A model generated the notes under the pieces. It made no database searches, was not told where the DNA came from, and saw nothing but the letters and a program-made list of their open reading frames with translations. Positions 46,743 through 55,512 of a stretch of 64,000 nt of DNA are shown here, one piece after another. The DNA lies in IMG/VR virus record IMGVR_UViG_3300006484_001465, positions 45,444 to 109,443 of that record; one strand, given 5' to 3'. Both the position numbers and the translations under genes were made by a program. This stretch comes from a virus. Position 1 is the first letter of the stretch; every line of letters starts with the position of its first letter.

Positions 46743-48893
46743 ATGAGCTACATAATTAACAATTCAGGTGCATTTGTAAACATAAAATTAACAGACACAG
46801 GTAGAAGAAAATTAGCCGAGGGTAAATTAAACTTTACCGCTTGGGGTATTGGTGATTCTGAGTTAAATTACAACAGAGAATCGATAGTAGATAACTATCA
46901 AACCGACCCAGAATTATCTGGAACTAGTATGATACTTAGACCAGTTGATAGACAACCAAACTTAAGTTCATTTGTTAGTGTTGACGGTGTTACACCAACA
47001 AATCCATTGACAGCTAGTCAAATAAACACATTAAAAGCTATTGTGAATAATAAAGCAGCTGAAAGAGGGTTCTTTAGTGCTAACACAACACATACTGAAT
47101 TTAGTACATTGTTAAGTACAACATATACGGTTGATAATGGTTGTATTAGTAACGTAAACCTTACTGGTGGTACAACATTAGAAATAGGTACTGGATTTAC
47201 ATATAGTGTTGGTGATTATATTTTATTAAAATTAACTAACGATACTATTGGTAATTTAGGAGTAACTGGTAATACATTACCAATACCAACACTTTGGTAT
47301 AAAATACAAGCAAGTGGTTCAAGTTATGTTATAGTAGATAGAGAGTTACCAAACTTAAATTCATTTTCAGCAACAACATGTTTTATTATTTATCCACAAG
47401 GTGAAGTTTATAGTGCATTTGGTTCATCATCAACAATACCTTATTGGAATTCAAATACATTATCATTTGATAGTTGTTGTTATGTATCATGTGCTGATGT
47501 TCCAGTTTGGAATATGAATAATATTTGGTGTGAAAACCTAGCTGGTATGACGGGTAGTAGTATTAATAGTACACTATCAACACCTAATGAAAGTTATGAA
47601 AAGTTTGGTTCTTGGAAATATTTAGGACAAAAATACCCATACTTTGATTATAGTTGTTCAGTAGGTGCTAGTGGTATTACAATTGATATTTGTGATGTAC
47701 CAGGTACTTCCGTATTAGATACAGTTAGTAAATCAATATCAGTTATTCATTATACAAATAATACCATTTCAAATTTCTACGGTGAATTCTTATTCGTTGA
47801 TGGTGCAAACGGTAAAAATGTAAATGTTTATATGCCAGATTTGATGTACCATAGAAGAGACTACCCAACTGGTAGTGGGACAACTATGGGTATGACTTTC
47901 CTGGCTAGTGGTTCAACAAAATATATTACAAATACAGATATTGAATATATAGATTTAATTGAAGATGTTACTTTGATACCTAGTGGTGCAACACCATTAG
48001 TAATTGGTAAAGTTTTCCCACAATTAAAAGTAATTGCAATACATGACGATGAAATCGTTGCTGCAATATCTTATAAATCAAATAGAAACTGGACACTACC
48101 AGCTTTAAATGCAAGTTTAGCTGCACCATCTACATCAACTGGATTATTACCATCCCAACAATATATGTGGTTAACATATACATTTGAAAACTCAACACTG
48201 AGTGGTTTAACAACAACATTACCATGTCAGAAATATATAATCATACCTAATAATACATCCGCTTCAAAAGATGTTGAATTTAAAATTAGTGGAATTGACT
48301 TATTACCTTATATGAGAAAAATCGAAGACCCAGCTTATGATGGTTTAGGTTTTTCAGCTAGAGAGTTCAAAGTATTATATCAAATAGTTTCTGGTGGGAC
48401 AAGACCATTACCAAATGCTTGGAAAGTTCATGATTTTACAAGCGCATTAATTACAGGTGTATCTGGTGAAACGATTGACCCAATATTATTAGAGACTCAA
48501 AATCCAACATCAACAAACTTTAAATTAGATATATCAACAACATCTGGTGATACAACGTTTAGTATTATAAATTCATTAGGTATGGCACCAAATACAAATC
48601 CAAATATTTTACAATTTGGTGATGAAAGGTTCTTCTATGGTAATATCGATACGTATATTGGTGCTAATGTATACAAAACAATATTTAAATTAAGTGTATC
48701 TGCTGATTTATTTAAATATACATCAAATGTAACTAGAAGTTCAGACCCAAATACTAACCCATCAGTAATTAAAGTTACTGAATGTGGTATATATGATAGT
48801 TCTGGTGAATTAGTTATGATTGGTAAATTTTCAAGACCAGTTAAATTAACACCAGGTAATACAATATTACTAGAGTTATCAATGGACTTTTAA
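46743..48893 (+). CDS. Tail fibre/collar-type protein, paralogue of next gene
   Basis: A 716-residue protein. Its start, INNSGAFVNIKLTDTGRRKL followed by AEGKLNFTAWGIGDSELNYN, matches the start of the next gene product in pattern (NIK-x-x-LT-x-x-GR-x-x-LA-x-G ... GDS-x-x-NYN). The two also share a C-terminal block (TECGIYDSSGELVMIGKFSR here; TEIGLLDDAGNLIAIAKTNR there) ending in an acidic/aromatic strand. The middle ~600 residues are a different, strand-rich region with Cys pairs (SCCYVSCADVPVW). Shared ends and a variable middle are what fibre or adhesin paralogues look like. Role inferred from context. Confidence 0.65.
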   Translation: MSYIINNSGAFVNIKLTDTGRRKLAEGKLNFTAWGIGDSELNYNRESIVDNYQTDPELSGTSMILRPVDRQPNLSSFVSVDGVTPTNPLTASQINTLKAIVNNKAAERGFFSANTTHTEFSTLLSTTYTVDNGCISNVNLTGGTTLEIGTGFTYSVGDYILLKLTNDTIGNLGVTGNTLPIPTLWYKIQASGSSYVIVDRELPNLNSFSATTCFIIYPQGEVYSAFGSSSTIPYWNSNTLSFDSCCYVSCADVPVWNMNNIWCENLAGMTGSSINSTLSTPNESYEKFGSWKYLGQKYPYFDYSCSVGASGITIDICDVPGTSVLDTVSKSISVIHYTNNTISNFYGEFLFVDGANGKNVNVYMPDLMYHRRDYPTGSGTTMGMTFLASGSTKYITNTDIEYIDLIEDVTLIPSGATPLVIGKVFPQLKVIAIHDDEIVAAISYKSNRNWTLPALNASLAAPSTSTGLLPSQQYMWLTYTFENSTLSGLTTTLPCQKYIIIPNNTSASKDVEFKISGIDLLPYMRKIEDPAYDGLGFSAREFKVLYQIVSGGTRPLPNAWKVHDFTSALITGVSGETIDPILLETQNPTSTNFKLDISTTSGDTTFSIINSLGMAPNTNPNILQFGDERFFYGNIDTYIGANVYKTIFKLSVSADLFKYTSNVTRSSDPNTNPSVIKVTECGIYDSSGELVMIGKFSRPVKLTPGNTILLELSMDF

Positions 48894-48917
48894 TAATTAA
48901 AAAAAAAACAATTAAAA

Positions 48918-50120
48918 ATGGGATTTATAAATAGTGCAACAACGATTAATATAAAAGGTAAATTAACACCTAACGGTAGACAAAGATTAGCAAATGGTGC
49001 TAGCTCATTAATTACTAATTTTATATTGGGTGATTCAGATGCAAACTATAATGTTTATAGTGGATTAACATCAGGTCAAATTCCTGATTTCTCTGGTGAT
49101 AATTTCGGGTTGTCATTAAATAATGGCGGTTCTGGGTATCAATTCAGAAGTGGGTTACTTTATAGAAATGGTCAAAACAAAAAACCAGTTCAATTAGCCT
49201 CATCAATTATTTCTAGCACTCAAAAATCAACAGGTTATAACGTTTTATATTATAGTGGTGGTACGTTAACTCAAAATATTATAAATAGAAATGATTATAA
49301 TACTGATGTATTAACTAATTTATTTTACTCATTTGGGTTACCAACTGATACTAGAACTGCTGAAACATATACTGGTATTACATCAAATACAGGTGGATTT
49401 TTAGATACAGCATTAAGTGGTTTAGCATCAGAAGAAATTTTGGTAATTGGTATTGATGGTAGTCAATATGGTGAATTAATTGATGGTAAAAGTATTAACT
49501 TACAATTAACAACAACATTAGCATCGTATAACATTTATGGTACATACGAAAATAATAATTCAATGTTAACTGACCAAGATGGTAGAATAACAGACCCATC
49601 AAGATACTTACAACAATTAGGACCTAATAGATGTCTATTATTTAGTGATGGAATTCAAAAACCAAATAATAATAGTTTATTAAGTTGGTCAACTGGTTAC
49701 TCACTACCTAAACCATATTCCATTAATGGTAAAAGACTTTGGAATTTTAAAACTAACACAGGTTCTGGTACTGTAGCTGATAAAGCAATAGGTATTGCAT
49801 ACTTGGATAAAGGTTTTATAGTTATCACAGAACCAACAATTGTTAGTAATTTCCCAATAAGTGGTGCAACATCTTCTGCAACAACTTTAACGTTTAATTC
49901 AGTAATTAGTTCAATTTCACAAAAAGTAACATGTATTGCTGATAGAAACGAATTCACAGTTAGTACTAACACAACATTCTCAACTAGCGATGTACCAAGA
50001 ATAACTGAAATTGGTTTGTTAGATGATGCTGGCAATCTAATTGCGATTGCAAAAACAAATAGAACTTACTATAAACCATCTGATGATATGGTTGTGTTTA
50101 ATTTAACTATTGATTATTAA
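48918..50120 (+). CDS. Tail fibre/collar-type protein, shorter paralogue
   Basis: A 400-residue protein, 24 bases after its paralogue. N-terminus: INSATTINIKGKLTPNGRQR followed by LANGASSLITNFILGDSDAN. C-terminus: RITEIGLLDDAGNLIAIAKT and a final FNLTIDY strand. The middle is Gly/Ser/Thr-rich with no recognised domain. Being the last structural gene before the recombination cassette, it probably ends the late transcript, although no terminator hairpin is visible in the 56-base gap after it. Confidence 0.65.
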   Translation: MGFINSATTINIKGKLTPNGRQRLANGASSLITNFILGDSDANYNVYSGLTSGQIPDFSGDNFGLSLNNGGSGYQFRSGLLYRNGQNKKPVQLASSIISSTQKSTGYNVLYYSGGTLTQNIINRNDYNTDVLTNLFYSFGLPTDTRTAETYTGITSNTGGFLDTALSGLASEEILVIGIDGSQYGELIDGKSINLQLTTTLASYNIYGTYENNNSMLTDQDGRITDPSRYLQQLGPNRCLLFSDGIQKPNNNSLLSWSTGYSLPKPYSINGKRLWNFKTNTGSGTVADKAIGIAYLDKGFIVITEPTIVSNFPISGATSSATTLTFNSVISSISQKVTCIADRNEFTVSTNTTFSTSDVPRITEIGLLDDAGNLIAIAKTNRTYYKPSDDMVVFNLTIDY

Positions 50121-50176
50121 AATAGTATTTAGTTTTTATTCCTATGTATTATATTTAAATAAAATTAAATATAATT

Positions 50177-50842
50177 ATGGAATCAACAAAACATACTGAT
50201 AATTTCGTACTAGGTCTAGATATATCAACTAAGACTATAGGTATCGCACTATTTGAAGATTTTGGTGAACGTGGGACATTAAGATTATTGCACCACGTTA
50301 CACCAGTGGTTAAACCAAAGCCCGAAAGTAAAATGCAAGAGTTGTTTGAAAAAGCAAAAATATTTGAAGAGGAATTCTTAAAAAAATACGAAAATGTTGG
50401 TATTAAAAAAGTTATCATTGAAGAACCATTACTAAGGTCAAATAATGTAAATACAGTTGCAACCTTATTACGATTTAATGGTATTATAAGCAAAGCTATA
50501 TATGATATTCTAGGTGTTATTCCAGAATATATCTCATCATATGATTCTAGAGCTTATGCGTTTCCAGAATTAAAACAAATTAGAACTCATAATAAAAAGA
50601 ACGAACCATATACTGAAAAGGAATTACTTAAAAATAATCCTGTTTTATTTGGTGGTTATGAGTGGGACATTGATAAGAAATTAGTTATTTGGGAAAAAGT
50701 ATCCGAACTCGAACCACAAATAATGTGGTTACATGATAAAAATCAAAAACTAAAGAAAGAGAATTTCGATATGGCTGATAGTTATGCGTGTTGTCTTGGT
50801 TATATGTACAAAGAAGGTTTTTGGTCACAAAAAACTAAATAA
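50177..50842 (+). CDS. RuvC-like Holliday junction resolvase
   Basis: A 221-residue RNase H-fold nuclease. The first strand, VLGLDISTKTIGIALFED, carries the catalytic Asp (~15) in the RuvC pattern. KKVIIEEPLLRSNNVNTVAT supplies the second acidic residue. NFDMADSYACCLGY near the C-terminus supplies the last Asp pair. It would resolve branched DNA before packaging, the role T4 assigns to endonuclease VII (gp49). Length is slightly above bacterial RuvC (~170 aa). A TATATTTA box (50150-50157) precedes the start by 19 bases. It opens the second recombination/replication cassette. Confidence 0.8.
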   Translation: MESTKHTDNFVLGLDISTKTIGIALFEDFGERGTLRLLHHVTPVVKPKPESKMQELFEKAKIFEEEFLKKYENVGIKKVIIEEPLLRSNNVNTVATLLRFNGIISKAIYDILGVIPEYISSYDSRAYAFPELKQIRTHNKKNEPYTEKELLKNNPVLFGGYEWDIDKKLVIWEKVSELEPQIMWLHDKNQKLKKENFDMADSYACCLGYMYKEGFWSQKTK

Positions 50843-50855
50843 CTCACTTTAAAAT

Positions 50856-50886
50856 TTGGTTTTTAAATATATTGTTTGTATATTTG
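50856..50886 (+). promoter_or_regulatory. Bacteroidota sigma-A promoter before the primase
   Basis: TTG (50856-50858), 20 bases, TATATTTG (50879-50886). As at 15215, the -7 box is followed by caat and then the ATG (50891), so the transcript would begin at or near the start codon. An in-frame ATG at 50876 lies inside the promoter and is therefore not the likely start. Confidence 0.75.
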
Positions 50887-50890
50887 CAAT

Positions 50891-51847
50891 ATGTCGAATA
50901 TAATAGTTAAAATTTTAGAGAACTTTCTAGGTGACCACAAAAAACACAATGAAGACAAATGTCAAGTATCATTTGATTGTCCAGCTTGTAGTTCTGATAA
51001 GTTTTTAGACCATGGTGATGGTAAAGCTAAATTAGAAATAAACTACAAAAAAGGGGTATTTAAATGTTGGGTATGTTCATATAAAAACAACATGCATGGT
51101 CCTATTGAAAAATTAATAAGTAGATATGGTAATAAAACCAACCTACGTGATTATATATTAGTTAAACCAGAAAGTAATTATGAAGTTGAGTCTTACGAAG
51201 ACAAAGTAGTTCATGTGGCACTACCAAAAGAGTTTATACCTTTAACTAAATCTAATGGTTACGAACCAAAGTATTATTTTGCTATGAAATACCTAAAAGA
51301 TAGAGGTATAACCGATGATATAATAAAAGAATTTAATATTGGGTATGCTCATGAAGGTACGTATAAGAATAGAGTTATAATACCATCTTATGACGAATTT
51401 GGAGATGTTAACTTTTTTGTTGCTAGGTCATTTAGTACTAGAACATTCCCAAAGTATTTAAACCCAGAAGCTGAAAAGCAATACATTGTTTTCAATCACA
51501 AAAAGATAAATTTTGATGCAACCATATATTTGGTTGAAGGACCATTTGACCATATTGTAACACCAAACTCAATACCATTGTTAGGTAAAATACTATCACA
51601 TAAGATAAAACAATTATTACTTGAAAATGCTAAGGCTGATATTGTTATTTTATTAGATGATGATGCATATGAAGATGCTATTAATATTTATAAAGAATTA
51701 GACTTTGGTGAATTAAATGGTAGAGTTAAGATATGTAAGCCACCACAAGGTCATGATTCATCATCAATATTTGAAAGATTGGGTAAAAAAGGTATAATAA
51801 AATTATTGAAGAATTCTAGAAGACTTAGTGAGGAAGAAATATATTAA
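50891..51847 (+). CDS. DNA primase (DnaG/gp61-like)
   Basis: A 318-residue primase starting at the ATG at 50891 (MSNIIVKILENFLGDHKKHN). The zinc-binding domain shows C30-x2-C33 (CPAC) and C59-x2-C62 (CWVC). GRGITDDIIKEFNIGYA-like sequence and NRVIIPSYDEFGDVNFFVAR form the RNA-polymerase domain. YLVEGPFDHIVTPNSIPLLG carries the TOPRIM Glu, and IVILLDDDAYEDA the TOPRIM Asp cluster. It would lay primers for lagging-strand synthesis with the helicase encoded at 21302. It ends overlapping the stop of the reverse-strand acetyltransferase by four bases. Size is close to T4 gp61 (342 aa). Confidence 0.88.
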   Translation: MSNIIVKILENFLGDHKKHNEDKCQVSFDCPACSSDKFLDHGDGKAKLEINYKKGVFKCWVCSYKNNMHGPIEKLISRYGNKTNLRDYILVKPESNYEVESYEDKVVHVALPKEFIPLTKSNGYEPKYYFAMKYLKDRGITDDIIKEFNIGYAHEGTYKNRVIIPSYDEFGDVNFFVARSFSTRTFPKYLNPEAEKQYIVFNHKKINFDATIYLVEGPFDHIVTPNSIPLLGKILSHKIKQLLLENAKADIVILLDDDAYEDAINIYKELDFGELNGRVKICKPPQGHDSSSIFERLGKKGIIKLLKNSRRLSEEEIY

Positions 51848-52221
51848 CCTTTTGATTTATAAGTGTTACCAGTTTTTTCAGCAATACCCATTGAAACTAA
51901 ACTATCCCATACTCTAGCGGCATCAGTTGATTGTTTATCATCAGAATATAAAATTTTACTTTCTTTTGATAAATCTCTAATGATATACTTATACATACCT
52001 TTACCTAAACCTTTACCCTGATACTTATCGTATAAAAGCGTTTCAAAAACTTTAAAACCATCAGGCACTGGTCTTAACCTAAACGCACCCATTCTAACCC
52101 CATCATAAAACGGAATATACACCAATAGATTATTAACCATTGTTTTTTTTATTCTTATCTTAGAAGTATCAATTTCATTTTCGATACTCTCCAATAATCT
52201 TGTTTTTATAAAGTCTTTCAT
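51844..52221 (-). CDS. GNAT-family acetyltransferase
   Basis: A 125-residue protein on the minus strand. The acetyl-CoA loop is visible as LLYDKYQGKGLGKGMYKYII, with the Q/R-x-x-G-x-G/A signature, followed by a strand (KILYSDDKQ) and the helix TDAARVWDSLVSMGI typical of the C-terminal GNAT region. The N-terminus, MKDFIKTRLLESIENEIDTS, precedes the fold. It converges on the primase with a four-base stop overlap and shares its upstream region (52222-52304) with the divergent nuclease gene. A TATTTATA motif on its strand lies at 52253-52246. Its substrate is unknown; host-protein modification is possible. Confidence 0.75.
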   Translation of the reverse strand: MKDFIKTRLLESIENEIDTSKIRIKKTMVNNLLVYIPFYDGVRMGAFRLRPVPDGFKVFETLLYDKYQGKGLGKGMYKYIIRDLSKESKILYSDDKQSTDAARVWDSLVSMGIAEKTGNTYKSKG

Positions 52222-52245
52222 TTTAAATTAAAATAAGGTTTATTA

Positions 52246-52253
52246 TATAAATA
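52246..52253 (-). promoter_or_regulatory. TATTTATA motif (reverse) before the acetyltransferase
   Basis: On the minus strand TATTTATA lies 24 bases before the acetyltransferase ATG (52221). It falls just upstream of, and touches, the -33 element of the divergent promoter at 52254, so the two promoters could compete. Confidence 0.35.
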
Positions 52254-52284
52254 TTGCAATGTAATTTAAAATTAAGTATATTTG
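52254..52284 (+). promoter_or_regulatory. Bacteroidota sigma-A promoter before the RecB-like nuclease
   Basis: TTG (52254-52256), 20 bases, TATATTTG (52277-52284), then a 20-base spacer to the ATG at 52305. It probably drives the tightly packed run from 52305 through the gp47 and gp46 genes. Confidence 0.78.
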
Positions 52285-52304
52285 CAATTAAATAATAAAT
52301 AATC

Positions 52305-53072
52305 ATGGCAAAAATTTGGGAAGGACCTGTATACTTAGAACCTATTGAACACGTTTATATTCATAGAGAGACAGGTATTAAGTATACATCAGTAACAAAA
52401 GTTTTAAGTAGTGTTGAACCACATTTCGATAGCGATTCAATTGCTGAGGCAATTGTAAAGCAAGCTGATAACAATAAGCAAGAAAGGTATATTGGTATGA
52501 CCAAAATTCAGATACTGGATTACTGGCAAATGCTAAATGATACTGCGAATGAATATGGTACACATGTTCACGAAACTATTGAAGAGTATTTGTTAAATGA
52601 TAAGTGGTTTTTTCCTGATAATGATTTACAGAAAAAAGTTATTCAAGAGTATGAAAGAATGAAGTTTGATGAGGGTGCTACTATTTGGCCAGAAAGGATA
52701 ATGTTTTCTTCTGAATACAAATTAGCTGGTACATCGGATTTAATCATTGATATTGATGATGAATTTTTCGATGTTGGTGACTGGAAAACGAATAGGGAGT
52801 TTAACTTCTTCAATAACTTTGGGTTTAAGACGCTTTTAAAGCCATTTGAGCACATGCAAGACTGTCAGTACTCAATATATTCATTACAGCTAAGTACATA
52901 CGCTCTAATGTACGAAATGGAGTTCCCACATAGAAAGTGTAGACAGATATGGATTGGGTACTGGGATAAAGAAGCTGAAGTCATGAGTAAAATACCAGTT
53001 ATGTATTTAAAGAGTGAAGCTAAAAAATTATTAGAACATCACAAATTTCAAACACAATTAATGCATGGATAA
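52305..53072 (+). CDS. PD-(D/E)XK nuclease, RecB/Cas4-like
   Basis: A 255-residue nuclease. GTHVHETIEEYLL is the His-containing helix of RecB/Cas4-type exonucleases. AGTSDLIIDIDDEFFDVGDW followed by KTN gives the conserved Asp, then the D-x-K (DWK) active-site pair. YSLQLSTYALMYEME is the 'Q-x-x-x-Y' motif. No iron-sulphur cysteine cluster is seen, unlike Cas4. It probably processes DNA ends alongside gp46/47. The last eight bases overlap the next gene (ATGGATAA). Confidence 0.82.
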   Translation: MAKIWEGPVYLEPIEHVYIHRETGIKYTSVTKVLSSVEPHFDSDSIAEAIVKQADNNKQERYIGMTKIQILDYWQMLNDTANEYGTHVHETIEEYLLNDKWFFPDNDLQKKVIQEYERMKFDEGATIWPERIMFSSEYKLAGTSDLIIDIDDEFFDVGDWKTNREFNFFNNFGFKTLLKPFEHMQDCQYSIYSLQLSTYALMYEMEFPHRKCRQIWIGYWDKEAEVMSKIPVMYLKSEAKKLLEHHKFQTQLMHG

Positions 53073-53376
53073 AAAATTAGATAACGAAATAACAGTTAAT
53101 AAGTGTGTTATAGGTGATACATACTATTTGGATGGTATGTGGTATGATTATAACTTTATAACATTCAAACATAAACCATTAATAAATACCCCAGTTAAGT
53201 TTATCGGTAAATTAGATAAAGGGTTTAAACATAATAAGGGTAGGCATGCATTTGAAATGTTGAATGGTAAAGTTATATATTTGTATGCAAAAGATACAAT
53301 GCTACTTGAACCTATTGCAAATCCAGAGATATTAGAACCAAATGCGAGTATAAAATATAAAGAAAAATATGGATAA
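53065..53376 (+). CDS. Unknown 103-aa protein
   Basis: A 103-residue protein (MDKKLDNEITVNKCVIGDTY) overlapping both neighbours by eight bases through the same ATGGATAA junction. It appears to be a small all-beta protein (TYYLDGMWYDYNFITFKH, then VKFIGKLDKGFKHNKGRHAF). No family is recognised. Tight coupling between a RecB-like nuclease and the gp47 nuclease suggests an accessory role in recombination, but this is inference. Confidence 0.65.
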   Translation: MDKKLDNEITVNKCVIGDTYYLDGMWYDYNFITFKHKPLINTPVKFIGKLDKGFKHNKGRHAFEMLNGKVIYLYAKDTMLLEPIANPEILEPNASIKYKEKYG

Positions 53377-54193
53377 AAAAGTAAAAGTAGTAATCCACAT
53401 GGCTGACATACATTTGAGGACATTTAGGATGCATGAAGAGTACGGTGAAACTTTTAAGACCACCTTAAAAAAAATAAGGAATTTGGTTAAAGATTATGAC
53501 CGAGAAGAAATTAGAATTGTTATTGCTGGAGACTATGTTCATCAAAAGATTACAATCTCCAATGAATTATTAATTTTAGGTACTTGGTTTTTAAGAAAAC
53601 TTGAATCAATAGCAACTGTTGTTATGATTGCTGGTAATCACGACTTATTGGAAAATAATAAGGATAGAATTGATTCATTAACCCCTATGGTTAAATTATT
53701 ACCAGGTTTAAGTATTAACTATTACACTGGCGAAAGCTCTTGTTATTTGGATAACAATATAGTTTGGTGTGTGTATTCTATTTTTGATGAAAACGCTAGA
53801 CCTGATATAGAAAAAGCTAGAAATGAATTTGGTGATGATAAAACATACATTGGTTTATATCATGCACCAGTTTTGGGTGCTAGAACTGATATTGGTTATG
53901 AATTCGACCATGGTTTAAGTTTTGAGCATTTTGAGGGTTGCGATATAGTAATGATGGGTGATATACATAAGAGACAGATATGGAACCATAATGGTATCCC
54001 AATTGCTTATCCATCAAGTTTAATTCAACAAAACTTTGGTGAAACTGTAACAAAACATGGATTCCTATTTTGGGACATAGAAAGTAAAACTTGTCAGGAA
54101 CATGATATTGAAACTGATTATGGTTTTTACCAATTCAGAATAAAATCATTAGATGATATTGAGAATGACAATGAAATAATAACTAATTTGTAA
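53369..54193 (+). CDS. 47: Recombination endonuclease subunit gp47 (Mre11/SbcD-like)
   Basis: A 274-residue metallophosphatase, partner of gp46. All phosphoesterase motifs are present: MADIHLR (D-x-H), AGDYVHQ (GD), AGNHDLLEN (GNHD), LYHAPVLG (H) and MGDIHKRQ (GD-x-H). It is a little shorter than T4 gp47 (339 aa), lacking some C-terminal sequence. With gp46 it would trim double-strand ends to feed UvsX. In T4 genes 47 and 46 are nearly adjacent; here three genes intervene and gp46 is split. Confidence 0.92.
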   Translation: MDKKVKVVIHMADIHLRTFRMHEEYGETFKTTLKKIRNLVKDYDREEIRIVIAGDYVHQKITISNELLILGTWFLRKLESIATVVMIAGNHDLLENNKDRIDSLTPMVKLLPGLSINYYTGESSCYLDNNIVWCVYSIFDENARPDIEKARNEFGDDKTYIGLYHAPVLGARTDIGYEFDHGLSFEHFEGCDIVMMGDIHKRQIWNHNGIPIAYPSSLIQQNFGETVTKHGFLFWDIESKTCQEHDIETDYGFYQFRIKSLDDIENDNEIITNL

Positions 54194-54198
54194 AAAAC

Positions 54199-55263
54199 AT
54201 GGGAAATATAGGGATTTGGTCTTTATTAGGTATTATAGGTAGTATATTAGTCTCAATATGGGCTATAATGCGATACATCGTATCAAAACATATGCGATTG
54301 GATGATAATTTAAGTAAGAATTTATTACCACATTTACAAAAAGCTAAATGGAAACTTGAGATTAATAATGAGATAAGTATTAATAAGAAATATCCAGCAA
54401 CTTACTCTTCATTTGTGATAGTTAAAGGTGTATTCATGTACTTCAGTAGAAGTGAACGTTTATTAAATGCTGGTTGGCAATCAAAAGAAACAATATCTGA
54501 ATTATACTTTTTAAGGTGGCAAAGGACTAAAGTCGAGAATTTAATTAAAGCGTGTGTCGATACTAAAGAGCATGTTAATGTTATGTTTTTAGCACCATGG
54601 GGTTCTGATAAACTAGGTGAGTTATCAAAACTTGAAGAACCTAAGGTATACATCAATGATGACCAATATGAAGATATTGAAGCTGACATTGTAGAAATTT
54701 TAGAATCTGGTGTTGGTAAAACTAGTGCATTATTACATGGTTTACCTGGAACTGGTAAAACTAGGTTAATAAAATATTTCTCAGTAAAATATAACCTACC
54801 GATATATACAATATATTTAAATCCAGAATATAATAATTTAGATATATTATTAATGTTTAGTGATATACCTAAAAGATGTATAGTATTATTTGAGGATTTT
54901 GATAACTATTTTAATAAACGTGAATGTGTAATCAAAAACAATGAAGTTAAATTCACATATGATGTTATATTAAGCGCATTAGACGGTGTTTATAATGAAT
55001 ATAACCAAGTAGTATTCTTTATGACCTGTAATGACATTGAGAAGATTGATTCATCGATTAAAGAAAGACCATCAAGAATGAAATATGTTAGAGAAATCAC
55101 AGGACCAAACTTTGCTAAGCGATTAGAAATTTTGGATGGTAATTATGAACTAGCTGAAATGACTGAAGGTATGACAACAGATAGAGTATTTTTTGCTAAA
55201 TCTATTTCAGATAGATATGACAATGAAATTATAATTGATAAAATAAAAGAATTAACACATTAA
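54199..55263 (+). CDS. Membrane-anchored AAA ATPase (BCS1-like)
   Basis: A 354-residue protein. Residues ~5-27 form one membrane helix (IWSLLGIIGSILVSIWAIMR). A middle domain follows. The AAA module starts near residue 175: Walker A LLHGLPGTGKTRLIKYF, Walker B RCIVLFEDFDNYF, sensor 1 VVFFMTCNDIEKID and a candidate arginine finger in KERPSRMKY. The order of a TM helix, a short middle region and a AAA domain is that of BCS1-like ATPases. It sits between gp47 and gp46. Possible roles are a membrane-located unfoldase or a link between replication and the membrane; nothing in the sequence reveals its substrate. Confidence 0.78.
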   Translation: MGNIGIWSLLGIIGSILVSIWAIMRYIVSKHMRLDDNLSKNLLPHLQKAKWKLEINNEISINKKYPATYSSFVIVKGVFMYFSRSERLLNAGWQSKETISELYFLRWQRTKVENLIKACVDTKEHVNVMFLAPWGSDKLGELSKLEEPKVYINDDQYEDIEADIVEILESGVGKTSALLHGLPGTGKTRLIKYFSVKYNLPIYTIYLNPEYNNLDILLMFSDIPKRCIVLFEDFDNYFNKRECVIKNNEVKFTYDVILSALDGVYNEYNQVVFFMTCNDIEKIDSSIKERPSRMKYVREITGPNFAKRLEILDGNYELAEMTEGMTTDRVFFAKSISDRYDNEIIIDKIKELTH

Positions 55264-55266
55264 ATT

Positions 55267-55512
55267 ATGGGAATAACAATTAAAGAATTAAAATCATTTT
55301 TAAATTCAATTCCAGAACATATGGATGAATTTGAAATGGTTAATGGTGAAGTGAGTGAATTAACAGAAACTGGGTATTATGCTAGGGTTGATAAACCAAT
55401 AATTCATTTAGAGATTGATGAGGAAACTGGTGAGTTTTTATTACTGCATCAATCACAAGAAGAAGTGAATGAAATAATAAATTCAGCAAAAAATAACGAT
55501 GGAAATTCCTAA
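55267..55512 (+). CDS. Unknown small acidic protein, 81 aa
   Basis: An 81-residue protein (MGITIKELKSFLNSIPEHMD), acidic, three bases after the AAA gene and overlapping the next gene by 14 bases. IHLEIDEETGEFLLLHQSQE looks like a beta hairpin. The family is unknown. Coupling to neighbours suggests it belongs to the same functional run. Confidence 0.6.
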   Translation: MGITIKELKSFLNSIPEHMDEFEMVNGEVSELTETGYYARVDKPIIHLEIDEETGEFLLLHQSQEEVNEIINSAKNNDGNS

